Below are positions 40,131-49,887 of a stretch of DNA of 64,000 bases, one piece after another. The notes under the pieces were generated by a model, which searched no databases, was not told the origin of the DNA, and saw only the letters and a list, made by a program, of their open reading frames with translations. How positions within the stretch are numbered: position 1 is the stretch's first letter; each line of letters starts with the position of its first letter. This DNA is from Drosophila miranda (taxonomy: Eukaryota > Arthropoda > Insecta > Diptera > Drosophilidae). The stretch lies in the NCBI RefSeq assembly GCF_003369915.1, contig NC_046676.1, positions 11,886,001 to 11,950,000 of the forward strand. Reading direction: 5' to 3'. Both the position numbers and the translations under genes were made by a program.

Positions 40131-41765
40131 AATCGGCAATGTTCCGGGGCTAGATCTTTCACTCCTTCCCCACGAAACGGCCCTTCGAGACGGAAATGGA
40201 AACGAAAGCGTTAGATGTCTGTGGGTGGGTGTGTGCCCAATGATAGGCCACCCACACAGGCCATTTGGTCCAAAAGCTGCCGCACGACGGCCCGGCCACA
40301 TATGATGCTGAATTACTGCGGTTACCCGGGACATTTCCAGGCCCATTGCCAGGACCATTGGTAGCCGTGCGTAATAAGCTGCAAATACCATTTTTTGCCT
40401 ACCTTTTTGGCCCCATTGTGCCCCCCCCCCATCCGCACGGACAATGTCGTTTGAAGTTTGTTTATGATTTTCGGATGTGGAAGGCACACCAGAACTCTGA
40501 CCGAAATGTTGTATACCCTAGAGGAGCGCGCAGTTGCTTGGATGGGGATTTTCCTGGGGGTTTCTATAGATGGCAGAGGGAAACAAGCCCGGGTCTTCTC
40601 TCTGGTCCAGGGTATCGAAAAACTGTTGGCTTAGATGGCGCTTAGATTTAGGCTTTCCGCTGCTATTGTTGTTGTTTCGATGTTTCGTTGCGTATTAGCA
40701 GAGATTTATGCATTTAGGAAATTAAACATCCTGCAAAAGCGCGGGCATTTTTAAAGGTTGCTCTTAAAGGTGTGTGGCTGGAAGGGGGAGGGGGTGGGTG
40801 GGGTGCTGCCAGGCGTCGCTGTCATTAATTTGAAATCATGCGTAAAATCGCGTAATGTCGCCAGGACACCAGGACACCAGGCATCCTTCTGGGGCATACA
40901 GGCATCCTTCTTGTACATTCACTCGCACACGCACAAAAAACGTTGTGTGGCGCCTACTTATTGCACGCTTTTGCATGTGTGTGTGTGTATCTGTGTGTTG
41001 GCTGTTTTTTACGCGTCTGTCTCTCTCTCACTGGGACTCCTGTCTGCACGGCGGAAATGCGTTCGACCACATCAATCACGCGACATTGACAAATGTGAAT
41101 ATTTTTGTTGAAAATTATATGTGTGGTGCGTGGCGGGCGGCGGATGGAGGCTGGCGGATGGCGGATGGCGGATGGAGGCTGGCGGACGGCGGATGGGATT
41201 CTGGCCAACAGGCTTGTATGCAGCCATGGCCCATAGTCGGGGGCCAAGTGGCCAAGTGGCTGTGCAAATTATTGGCTACAATAGTGCTTCAAATTGGGCA
41301 ATTTATTGCTTTATTGCTTTTACGTGTTTCGTCTGCGGCTGGGTTGCAATTTTTATACACTCCTCCGCTGCTCCTCTCCTCCACCCCACCTCCTCCCCTG
41401 CACGAGATTCCCTCGGCAATTCACTTTTTCATTATGCAACATGGTGGCAAGTGCACTTGTTGTTGCCCCGCCCGTTGCCGTGGCTCGATAATTGCAAATT
41501 TAATCACGACACAAAGTTTTAAGTGCGGCCATACTTGTGTCCTGTGAAAGTTCCTTAATTGCCAGCAATTTTCAATGCAATCGTTGCCGGTTATCGGTTA
41601 TCGGTGGCTATGGCAAGCCTCTAAGTGTCATCGATGATTCGGTGGAAAGCATGGGAGGACTATGAAATGCGCGGCCATGGAATGGCCTATGCGCCGCGAA
41701 TAGGTCCATGCGAGATCTAATAGGCCCATAAGCCAAATAAATCTGTAAATAAAAAATATTAAAAA
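40131..41765. other. Gene-free interval between protease pseudogene and mobile element
   Basis: No exon is visible. It contains a GT array near 40976-40990, a GGCGGAT-type minisatellite at 41131-41196 and, at 41741-41765, the left fragment of a 173-bp tandem unit that the mobile element has split. Confidence 0.55.
41131..41196. repeat. Seven-base-based minisatellite (GGCGGAT and variants)
   Basis: About eight imperfect GGCGGAT, GGAGGCT and GGCGGAC units in a row. It produces a glycine/tryptophan repeat frame that has no family match and looks incidental. Confidence 0.75.
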
Positions 41766-42876
41766 CGAGGTGGAACGTTGTGAGTTGCTGCGGAGACCGC
41801 AACTCTACAGTTATACCCGATAATAAGTCAGTATGGCTCTCCTCCGGCAGACGCCGCTAATATTAAACGACACGACAAAGAGAGAGACAGAAAATCAGTC
41901 TGAGCTTGTCGTCGGGCGCTGCGTGGCCACTGCAAATTGATTTCTTGCTTTTGGCTACAAAAATGATCCGATCTGATCCAGATTCAGCCATCTGATAGAT
42001 ATGGTCATTATCTATGATTCTGCGTTTTTTGTTTTCTCGAATGTGCAATATTGTGGATGCAACAGATTTTCGTCTTTTGTGCGGGCGGAAGGGGGTGGGG
42101 CGAAATTCTGAGATATACGTTTTATAGTGAGATCTAACAGAAGTGCGGATACCAAATTTGGTTACTCTAGCCTTAATAGTCTCTGAGATTTGTGGATGCC
42201 CCAGATTTTCGTCCTTTGCGGGGGCGGAAGGGGGTGTGGCGAAATTTGGACACGAAACGGTCAAGGTCCGATATCACAGGAGTGTGGATACCAAATTTGG
42301 TTGCTCTGACTCTTATTGGTTCTGAGATCCTTGAACTCATATTTTGCAATTGGCAAAACCGACCATGAAACCTGTGTGTTAGAGAGAGACAGAGCGAGAA
42401 AGAATGAAATTGTTTTCTTGATTCTGGCTATAATAATTATACGATCTGGTTGAGATTTTACACTCTAGAACATATAGTCATCCTCTACGATTCTGCGTTT
42501 TTGGTTTTATCGTATCTTTAAAAATGTAGATGCCACAGATTTTCGTCCTTTGTGGGGGCGGAAGTGGGCGGGGCGAAGTTTTGAAATATTTTTGTAGCAG
42601 TGACATATCACAGAAGTCGGGATCCAAAACATCGTTGCTCTAGCTCTTATAGTCTTTGAGCACTAGGCGCTGAAGGGGACGGACAGACGGACGGACGGAC
42701 GGACGGACGGACGGACAGACGGACAGACAGACAGGGCTCAATCGACTCGGCTATTGATGCTGATCAAGAATATATATACTTTATGGGGTCGGAAACGATT
42801 CCTTCTGGACGTTACACACATCCACTTTTACCACAAATCTAATATACCCCAATACTCATTTTGAGTATCGGGTATA
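41766..42876 (+). mobile_element. Non-coding dispersed element, copy A (about 1.1 kb)
   Basis: The same sequence occurs inverted at 54965-56067. It begins CGAGG, carries a short hairpin around GTTGC..GCAAC and a TATACCCGATA block near its left end, and finishes with a near-perfect hairpin at 42843-42876 (TATACCC..GGGTATA, inner stem ATACTCA/TGAGTAT). Three internal repeats of the type CAGATTTTCGTCCTTTG..GGCGGAAG lie at about 42063, 42202 and 42537, and a GGAC/GACG simple array at about 42677-42735. It has no coding capacity, so it is a non-autonomous element. It is flanked by A runs. The hairpin at one end suggests a Helitron-like or DINE-like class, but the class is not proven. Confidence 0.8.
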
Positions 42877-43373
42877 AAAAAATACAAATAAACGACAATA
42901 AATAGCAGTAATTGTTACCCCGAACAAAATGCATGTCTTGGGCATGACAAGGGTTATTTTCACCCAAACTTGCATCGAAAATCGGCTCCAGGCTTTGGTC
43001 TCTGTCTCCAGAATCGATTTGCCAGCAATCTGTAAATAAAAAATATTTAAAAAAATACAAATAAACGACAATAAATAGCAGTAATTGTTTCCCCGAACAA
43101 AATGCATGTCTTGGGCATGACAAGGGTTATTTTCACCCAAACTTGCATCGAAAATCGGCTCCAGGCTTTGGTCTCTGTCTCCAGCATCGATTTGCAAGCA
43201 ATCTGTAAATAAAAAATATTTAAAAAAATACAAATAAATGACCATAAATAGCAGTAATTGTTTCCATGAACAAAATGCATGTCTTGGGCATGACAAGGGA
43301 TATTTTCACCCAAACTTGCACCGAAAATCGGCTCCAGGCTTTGGTCTCTGTCTCCAGTATCGATTTGCAAGCA
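42877..43373 (+). repeat. 173-bp tandem array, three units, interrupted by copy A
   Basis: Units begin near 42877 (its left part is at 41741-41765, beyond the element), 43028 and 43201. The period is 173 bases, measured between identical ATCTGTAAATAAAAAAT starts. Units differ by only a few substitutions. The array ends about 350 bases before the aminopeptidase start codon, so it could lie in or next to its promoter. The open frames it creates on the minus strand repeat with the array and are not genes. Confidence 0.85.
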
Positions 43374-43725
43374 GCGTTTATTGTTGGGAGCGACTTTTCC
43401 GCCTCTACAGAGACTGTACACTTTGTCCTTGTACGTTCAGGCCCTCCCTAAAGACCTGGGACCGACGCAGCTGCCCAACGCATGGAAGAACACATTGGGC
43501 AGCGCTGGAAAGCACAAATTTCAGAGAAATGCTGAAACACACGCTGCCGTTTGTTTTTTCCAATCGTAGTCCATTGGAAATTGCTGTTAGTGGAGCAAAA
43601 GTGCTGTCTGTTCACACTTTGATACTCGCACACAACATACACACACGTCCAAATTTGTGTTCTCATAATTTTTTACAAAGAATATTTTTCCGATTCGTAA
43701 TCGAAACGTTTTCCAAATTCGCCGA

Positions 43726-45312
43726 ATGTCGCGCTTGCCATTGTTCGCCGGTTGGGGTCGCTCGACGCTGGGAGTCCTCCGATTGCGGGGGGCCGTGCCG
43801 CGGAGCCTGCGCTACCAGCAGGTGCGCTTCAAGTGCGAGGACATGCGGGGCGTCGTCGTGGGCCTGTACGAGCAGGACAGCGGCAAGCCGAAGCTGTCGA
43901 CGGGCGGCGAAGAGTTCGATCGCCTGGGCCACGGAATGCTGGCCGATCTGGTGCGCAAGTCGGGCCTCAAGGGGGAGCTGGGGAAGGGACGACTGTACCA
44001 CAACGTCGGCGAGGAGTACAACTGCCTGGCGTTGGTGGGGCTGGGCAGAGAGGGGGCCGGCTACAACCACGAGGAGGTCATCGACGAGGGCATGGAGAAT
44101 GTGCGCGTGTGCACGGCCGTCGGCGCCCGGGCCCTGCAGCTGCAGGGCTGCAGCGAGGTCCACGTGGATGCCATGGGCTATGCGGAGCAGGCGGCCGAGG
44201 GCGCGGCCCTGGCCGTCTGGCGGTACAACATCAACCGTCGCAAGCGCAATCGCACCCACATCCCGAAGCTGGAGCTGTACCAGTCCTCGGACACGGAGGG
44301 CTGGACGCGGGGCCTGTTCAAGGCCGAGTCGCAGAACCTGGCCCGTCGCCTGTCCGACACGCCGGCCAACCAGATGACGCCGTCGATCTTCGCGCAGGCC
44401 ACCGTCGACGCCCTGTGCCCCTGCGGCGTGACCGTGGAGGTGCGCACCATGAACTGGATCGAGGACAAGAACCTCGGCTCCTTCCTGACCATCGCCAAGG
44501 GCTCCTGCGAGCCGCCGCTCCTCCTGGAGATCAGCTACTGTGGCACCGCGCCCGAGGACAAGCCCGTCCTGCTGGTCGGCAAGGGCCTGACCTTCCACAG
44601 CGGCGGCCTCTGCCTGAAGCCGAAGACGGGCATGGACGAGTACCGCGGCGGCGTGTCCGGCGCCGCCCTGGTGGTGGCCACCATTCGGGCCGCCTCCGCC
44701 CTGTCGCTGCCCATCAACCTGTCGGCGGTGCTGCCGCTCTGCGAGAATCTGCCCTCGGGCATGGCCGTGCGACCGGGCGATGTGGTCACTCTGCTCAACG
44801 GCCGCACGATGCGCGTCATGGACCCCGATGTCGCCGGGACCGTGATGCTGGCCGATCCCCTGCTCTACGGCCAGGCGGCGTTCAAGCCGCGGCTCGTCGT
44901 CGATGTCGGAACGCTGGCGCGGGGCGTGACCAGCGGACTGGGTGGCTCTGCCACCGGAGTGTGGACCAACAACTCGTTTCTGTGGAAGCAATTCCAGAAG
45001 GCCGGCGGCTCCACGGGCGACCGTCTGTGGCGCCTCCCCCTGTGGCAGTACTTCAAGGATCTGGTCACGAAATTCGGCACCGTCGACATGTGCAACAAGG
45101 GCCGGGGACCGGCATCGTCCTGCCTGGCGGCCGCCGTCCTCCACGAGATGGTGCCATGCAGCGACTGGGTGCATCTCGACACCCACGGCACGGGGATGCT
45201 GGCCAAGGACGGGGTGCCCCCGTACCTCCTCAAGAATCGCATGAGCGGCCGGCCCACACGCACTCTCATCCAGTTCCTGTACCAGTTGGCCTGCGACTGT
45301 CCTTCTGCCTGA
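43726..45312 (+). CDS. Sperm leucyl-aminopeptidase paralogue (M17 family), catalytic residues lost, intronless
   Basis: A single exon of 528 residues. The first roughly 35 residues are Arg-rich and free of acids (MSRLPLFAGWGRSTL onward), like a mitochondrial targeting sequence. The C-terminal half is an M17 peptidase domain with LLVGKGLTFHSGG, SDTPANQMTP and PLCENLPSG. Against the family consensus, metal ligand Lys286 and catalytic Lys298 are kept, and Asp368 is kept. The Asp after TF is His291, the Asp of MRGD is Gly309, and NTDAEGR has become DPDVAGT, so the metal-binding Glu is Ala370 and the catalytic Arg is Thr372. Three of five metal ligands and the Arg are therefore gone, and the protein should have no peptidase activity. 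Drosophila S-Lap paralogues are abundant sperm proteins of the paracrystalline material of sperm mitochondria, and several are dead enzymes. A structural role there is inferred. Codon use is very GC-rich. Confidence 0.9.
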   Translation: MSRLPLFAGWGRSTLGVLRLRGAVPRSLRYQQVRFKCEDMRGVVVGLYEQDSGKPKLSTGGEEFDRLGHGMLADLVRKSGLKGELGKGRLYHNVGEEYNCLALVGLGREGAGYNHEEVIDEGMENVRVCTAVGARALQLQGCSEVHVDAMGYAEQAAEGAALAVWRYNINRRKRNRTHIPKLELYQSSDTEGWTRGLFKAESQNLARRLSDTPANQMTPSIFAQATVDALCPCGVTVEVRTMNWIEDKNLGSFLTIAKGSCEPPLLLEISYCGTAPEDKPVLLVGKGLTFHSGGLCLKPKTGMDEYRGGVSGAALVVATIRAASALSLPINLSAVLPLCENLPSGMAVRPGDVVTLLNGRTMRVMDPDVAGTVMLADPLLYGQAAFKPRLVVDVGTLARGVTSGLGGSATGVWTNNSFLWKQFQKAGGSTGDRLWRLPLWQYFKDLVTKFGTVDMCNKGRGPASSCLAAAVLHEMVPCSDWVHLDTHGTGMLAKDGVPPYLLKNRMSGRPTRTLIQFLYQLACDCPSA

Positions 45313-45862
45313 TGAAGGACCCCCCGTTTTACCCCCAACGATACCTATTCCCTGAAATTCTCTGTTAGTTCTTGGTCTCCTGAAAGAATATACGAGTTTA
45401 TAGTCCTCTAAGTGCTCGTCCCGAGGCCTAATTAATGCCTCTAGAAGGAATTTCGGTACAGTTGCTAATTGCTGCAAGCAAAGAAGGCCACAAGCCGCCA
45501 ACGGACGTGCCACATCATGCGTTTGTTGAGGCACATTCTTTATTTATGCGCACATGTTTTGCATAGGTAATGGCCTTCTGCCCAAGGACACCGTCGAGTC
45601 CTCAAAGGAGCTAGTGATGTGCACGTGACAAGGGATATTTCTGGCTGTTTTGTATGCCAAAAACCCTCACCTTATTCTCCAGATATAATCGGTTTACTAT
45701 ATCTTCCATCGCCAGTGGCAACCGCAAATAAAAATCCCAGAAAAACGAAGTAAAAGCGACCGCTTTTTAATGAATTTTCCAGCATGTTTTTGGGTTTCAG
45801 CGAATTGATTTAATTTTCTTTTCTGTTTTCTGTTTTATGTGTTTCGTGTGCCCCCTCCACAG

Positions 45863-45930
45863 CCTTCGAGTCCCTGCCTCCGAGTCCCTGCCTTCGAGTC
45901 CCTGCCTTCGAGTCCCTGCCTCCGAGTCTC
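45863..45930. repeat. 14-base minisatellite (CCTTCGAGTCCCTG)
   Basis: Four near-identical units and a partial fifth, alternating CCTTCGAG and CCTCCGAG. The arginine/glutamate frame on the minus strand follows from the repeat. Confidence 0.85.
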
Positions 45931-46921
45931 GAGTCTCAGTTTCGCTTTCTCTTGTTTGTTGCTTAATTGGAAGGAAATTAAAAAATAAACAAGCAGCGCT
46001 AAAAGTAAATACTACACGTTGCCGATTACCTGGACAGCAACCCACCCCCCGCACCAACCATCCCCCGCCCCAAAAGCCTGTCCAGCGAAAGGCCCAACGG
46101 CTGTTTGGAATTTAATTTTCATTTCGCTCTTCCGACAGACGGCCGTTAATTTTATCTTCTTTCCAACTGTGGAAATAGATTTTCAGTTTGTTTGTTATTT
46201 TAGGACCTGCTTTCGAGAAAACTCTGCTTTTGCTTTTCTTAAACGTTGCCTTTTCCGCCGAAGGTTGAGCAAAGAAACGAGGCGTTTTCCAGCGTTGGTT
46301 TATGGCGAGAAAGCAACGAATTTCAAGAAATTTCTAAGGCAAAAAAATCTACAGAATTTAGATTGTCAAAGAAAAGCAACGATAACGATAACGATAGACT
46401 TTTCATTGCCTGAAATTCTACGTGTAGCTAGAAGATGCCCCTCAGTGTCAGGGCCCATCGATGGGCAATAATTGGCGGTGGTACGAGTGGCAGCAGAGGC
46501 TTGCTAATTGAAGCGAATGCTCCACAACAAATGAGGGGATATGAGGAGAGGCATTGCCCCAGCAAAAAAAACCAAATTGAAATTCAAGGCAACAGTTGGC
46601 ACAGAGGAGAGAGCCATCTCCTAAGCAAACAGAATTTTGCGGCCACTGGCAGGCCGTAAGGAAAGACAAAGCCTGAATCCGTATCCGTATCCGAATCCGA
46701 ATCCTAGGAGAACGAGCATTGTATTTTGGGTGCAAAGTGTCTCCACCGAATGCGTGTGAGTGTGTGTGTCCAGGGGAGGGAGACTCCTCCTTTGGCTCCT
46801 CCTTTGGCATAACTAATAAGACACTTATTATGCCGCAGGGCGCCGCGTGGTCTACGGGTAACGTTATACCGAAACTTAACGATATCACGTACATACGTTA
46901 ACTAACGCTAACTACGTCGTT

Positions 46922-46923
<2 letters not shown>

Positions 46924-46954
<31 letters not shown>
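46924..46954. repeat. GT dinucleotide microsatellite
   Basis: About 15 GT units, followed by degenerate GTGTTT repeats. Confidence 0.85.
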
Positions 46955-46957
<3 letters not shown>

Positions 46958-48939
46958 CTGTGTGTGTTTGTGTTTGTGGGGACACGCGCCAGGACCAGGC
47001 AAATGGAGGAGCTCTGGAGCCAGGGACTTCCCGGGACTCGAGTAATCAAGCTCTTGGGCTCCCACTCGCGCTGTTGCTTCCATGCTGTGAAAATTTACAT
47101 TTTCACTGTCCGCGGTGTGCCCTGGAGGTCCTCCTAGGTGGAATCACGTCGGCCCCGAGCACGAGGCCTAGTTAAATGCCGCTAATTAGGCCAACTCCTG
47201 GCCGTTGGGCTGGCTATTAAAAGCCAAGCTAAAGCCCACACATGGCCATAAAAAACAACCAAAGAAACATCGTATTTGCTTTGAGTTTTCAGCGGCGCGG
47301 CGGGGTCACATTTTAATTATGTTTGGCTCAATGCCAGCGCCAGGCACTTGCCAAAAAGAATCTATTGCCAGCGACAGTATCTGTATCTATATCTGGGAGG
47401 GGCAGGGGGTATGGAGGGGGGTAAGAAAACAATAAACATAAGCGCAATATTTTATATTTCCGCAAGGGGAGGAGCCAGAAGGGGCGCATATGAAAACTAT
47501 CAAAGAAAATTTGAAGCGGAAAAGCAGACTGCTGCCAAATGGCCAATTCGGGATTTCGGGGCTTAAAGCCATGTTGTCTTCGCCGGCACTTTGTAGCTCA
47601 TGAATAATCCTTTCAGGCTTAATCGACTCCGCGTCCGAAGGGCCCGAAATCAGTTTCAAATATTCCAAATAAATATGCAAATTCCGCTGGGCAAAAGGTG
47701 TCCCCAAAGGATACATTAGACCCTTGGCATGGTGCTTTTGTCACCTGCGTAATCGATTAAGCGATAAGGTGTTTGGTCTGTGTACTCCACACAATGAAGG
47801 GGCTCCACAAAGGGTCCTGGGACCAGGACAAAAGGACGCTGCGAGGCTTTCAAATTGAATTTATACGGCTGCTAGAGTTTACAAATATATATAAATGAAT
47901 ACACATAAATAAGAGCCGGATTTTAGGGGAAATATTTACAATGTCTGCACATTAGCGGGGATTTTCAATATTCGGTGAACAAAAGGAATGTTTTAAGGCC
48001 CAAAGCTTATGGGGAAACTATCAAACGGGAATTAGGCACGCACCCAAAAAACGCACACTCACACACACACAGACACACACACACGAACACACACATACGC
48101 ATACGCACACACTAATTATGCAAATGTTTTGTGTTTGATTGCGAAAGGCAGGCAGCACTCTTCGGATGGCTACTTTTAAAATCCAAAGACCAAAACAGAG
48201 AAACGCTTTAGGTGCGCATTTTTGAGTGTCCCGACTGCCGCTTACCCTCTGCTTGGGGCAGGCAAGTCCTGGGGAAGAGTAGCCCCAATGGGAATTGAAA
48301 AATCTCCACCGATAATTATAAGGAGAAAGTGTTTTCACGTACGTTTTAACAAATATTTGTTCTAAAAATATTTTATAAAATATAATATATTTTATTTACC
48401 TATTTAGATTAAATATATTTTCTACAAAGGTAATTTATTAATGGGTTTCATATTTAAACTAATTAGAATCAGGCACCGTAAATAATAATTGTTATTTTTT
48501 TTTATTTATTTTTATTTTTTAATTATTATATAGGACTTTTTTGTAAGATTATTATTTTATTATAATTAGGATTGTATTTTATATTTTTGATTATAAAATT
48601 ATATCTCTGTTACTGTTAGTGCAACAATCACAGAAATAAATTTGGATAATTTATAAAAAATAAAAATAAATGGGTGTCGAAGAAATTGGATGAGGATATT
48701 ATTTGGTTAAATTATCTGTCCAGGTTTTCTAGGGTAGAAAAATATAATTTACACGAAAATCTTAATTTTTGCCGCCATGATTTTTTAATTTTAGAATTTT
48801 TCACGTTTTTCTTCAATGTTAATCATTATATAACTTATAAGGATTACGGTCCCTGATTCATAAATGCCATTAGGATTGATATCCCCCAGGAAGTGCAGAT
48901 TTCTATGAAATCTATTTAATTTCAATAAGTTTTTAATTA

Positions 48940-49520
48940 AAAATCGAATTTTTAGTAAACATTTTTATATATGGGCATTTTTTTTCATAAAAAAATTTTT
49001 AGTTTATTAAACTAGTCCTTCGTTATTTAAAAATATATTTATGTCGCATATTATGGCATTTTTTCAGATTTACATGTTATTTAATTAAAAAATGAAAAAA
49101 AGCGAATATTTTGTATATTTTTTTATATGGGGGCGTTTTTCTTTCTATAAAATTTTTTTTTGGTTAAACTAGTCTTTTGTTAATTAAAAATATATATGTC
49201 GCTAATATTATTGTACTTTTTTCAGATTTACATTTTATATAATTAAAAAAAGGTAAACTTAAAATATTAAAAAATAGGTGCGTTTTTTTTTCTAAAAAAA
49301 TTTTCTTTGATTATTATAAATTAATTTTATTTAATTAAAAAATGTACATTTAAAAATATAACAAATTAAAAAAGCGAATTTTTCACATCTTTTTTGTATA
49401 GTGGCGATTTTTTTCCTATACCATTTTTATTTGATTAAACTTCGTTAATAAAAAATATATGTATGTCGTTAATATATTTTTACACTTTTCAGATTTGCGT
49501 TTTATTTAATGAAAAATTTA
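48940..49520. repeat. AT-rich degenerate tandem array
   Basis: Several diverged units share the order GGGCG/GGCG with T run, TTAAACTAGTC, ATATATGTCG, TTTTTCAGATTTAC and TTTAATTAAAAAA. The CAGATTT landmark recurs at about 49065, 49223 and 49490. The first spacing is 158 bases. Base composition is far more AT-rich than anything else in the window. It resembles a decayed satellite block. Confidence 0.65.
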
Positions 49521-49828
49521 AAAAAAAATTATGTACCTCAAGCAAACGCCGAAACACCCTCGAACCATGAAACCCAGTATACCCGCCCTCTGCCACAACT
49601 AGAGGGTATAAAAAGCAACAAAAATTTGCATAATTATGCAATCTACGAATGCCACACACGCACACACACACAGGAGCACATTTTGTTGGCTAATTCGAAA
49701 TAGAAAAGTTTTCAGCAGCAACCCAGAAAGAGGGTATCGCATCGTGTATGAAGCAAAATGTTGGGGAAAATTAGCATTTGATGAACAAAACGAAACGAAA
49801 CGAAACGAAAGGGAAATGCTGCAGAAAA

Positions 49829-49834
49829 TTTAAT
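49829..49834 (-). promoter_or_regulatory. Possible poly(A) signal of the subunit d paralogue
   Basis: ATTAAA on the minus strand, about 55 bases after the stop codon at 49888. It is the commonest variant of AATAAA, and no canonical one is nearer. Confidence 0.4.
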
Positions 49835-49887
49835 AAGAACTAAACATCAAAAAACAAAACATGGTATAAATTGGGGAATAAGCTGGA

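Larger units (their letters stand above)
45313..49826. other. Gene-free interval, about 4.5 kb
   Basis: No coding exon is supported. It holds a 14-base minisatellite at 45863-45930, a GT array at 46924-46954, CA-rich sequence at 48058-48110 and a long AT-rich tract at about 48350-49520. The only poly(A)-like signal for the aminopeptidase is an AATAAA near 45726, about 400 bases after its stop. Confidence 0.55.

Noticed and set aside
42677..42735. Regularly spaced GGAC/GACG repeats, array-like
   Set aside because: It is a four-base microsatellite within the mobile element, present in both copies. It is not a CRISPR array, and the genome is animal.
42839..43421. Repeated minus-strand frames beginning MSCPRHAFC
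   Set aside because: They recur exactly with the 173-bp array and cross mobile-element boundaries. They are an artefact of tandem repetition.
43752..45368. A 538-codon open frame in a second plus-strand frame
   Set aside because: It overlaps the aminopeptidase in another frame and is arginine/glycine/alanine-rich. It exists because extreme third-position GC removes stops.
43663..45534. A 623-codon open frame on the minus strand
   Set aside because: It is the shadow of the GC-rich aminopeptidase on the other strand. Its Gly/Arg/Ala/His-rich translation has no family features.
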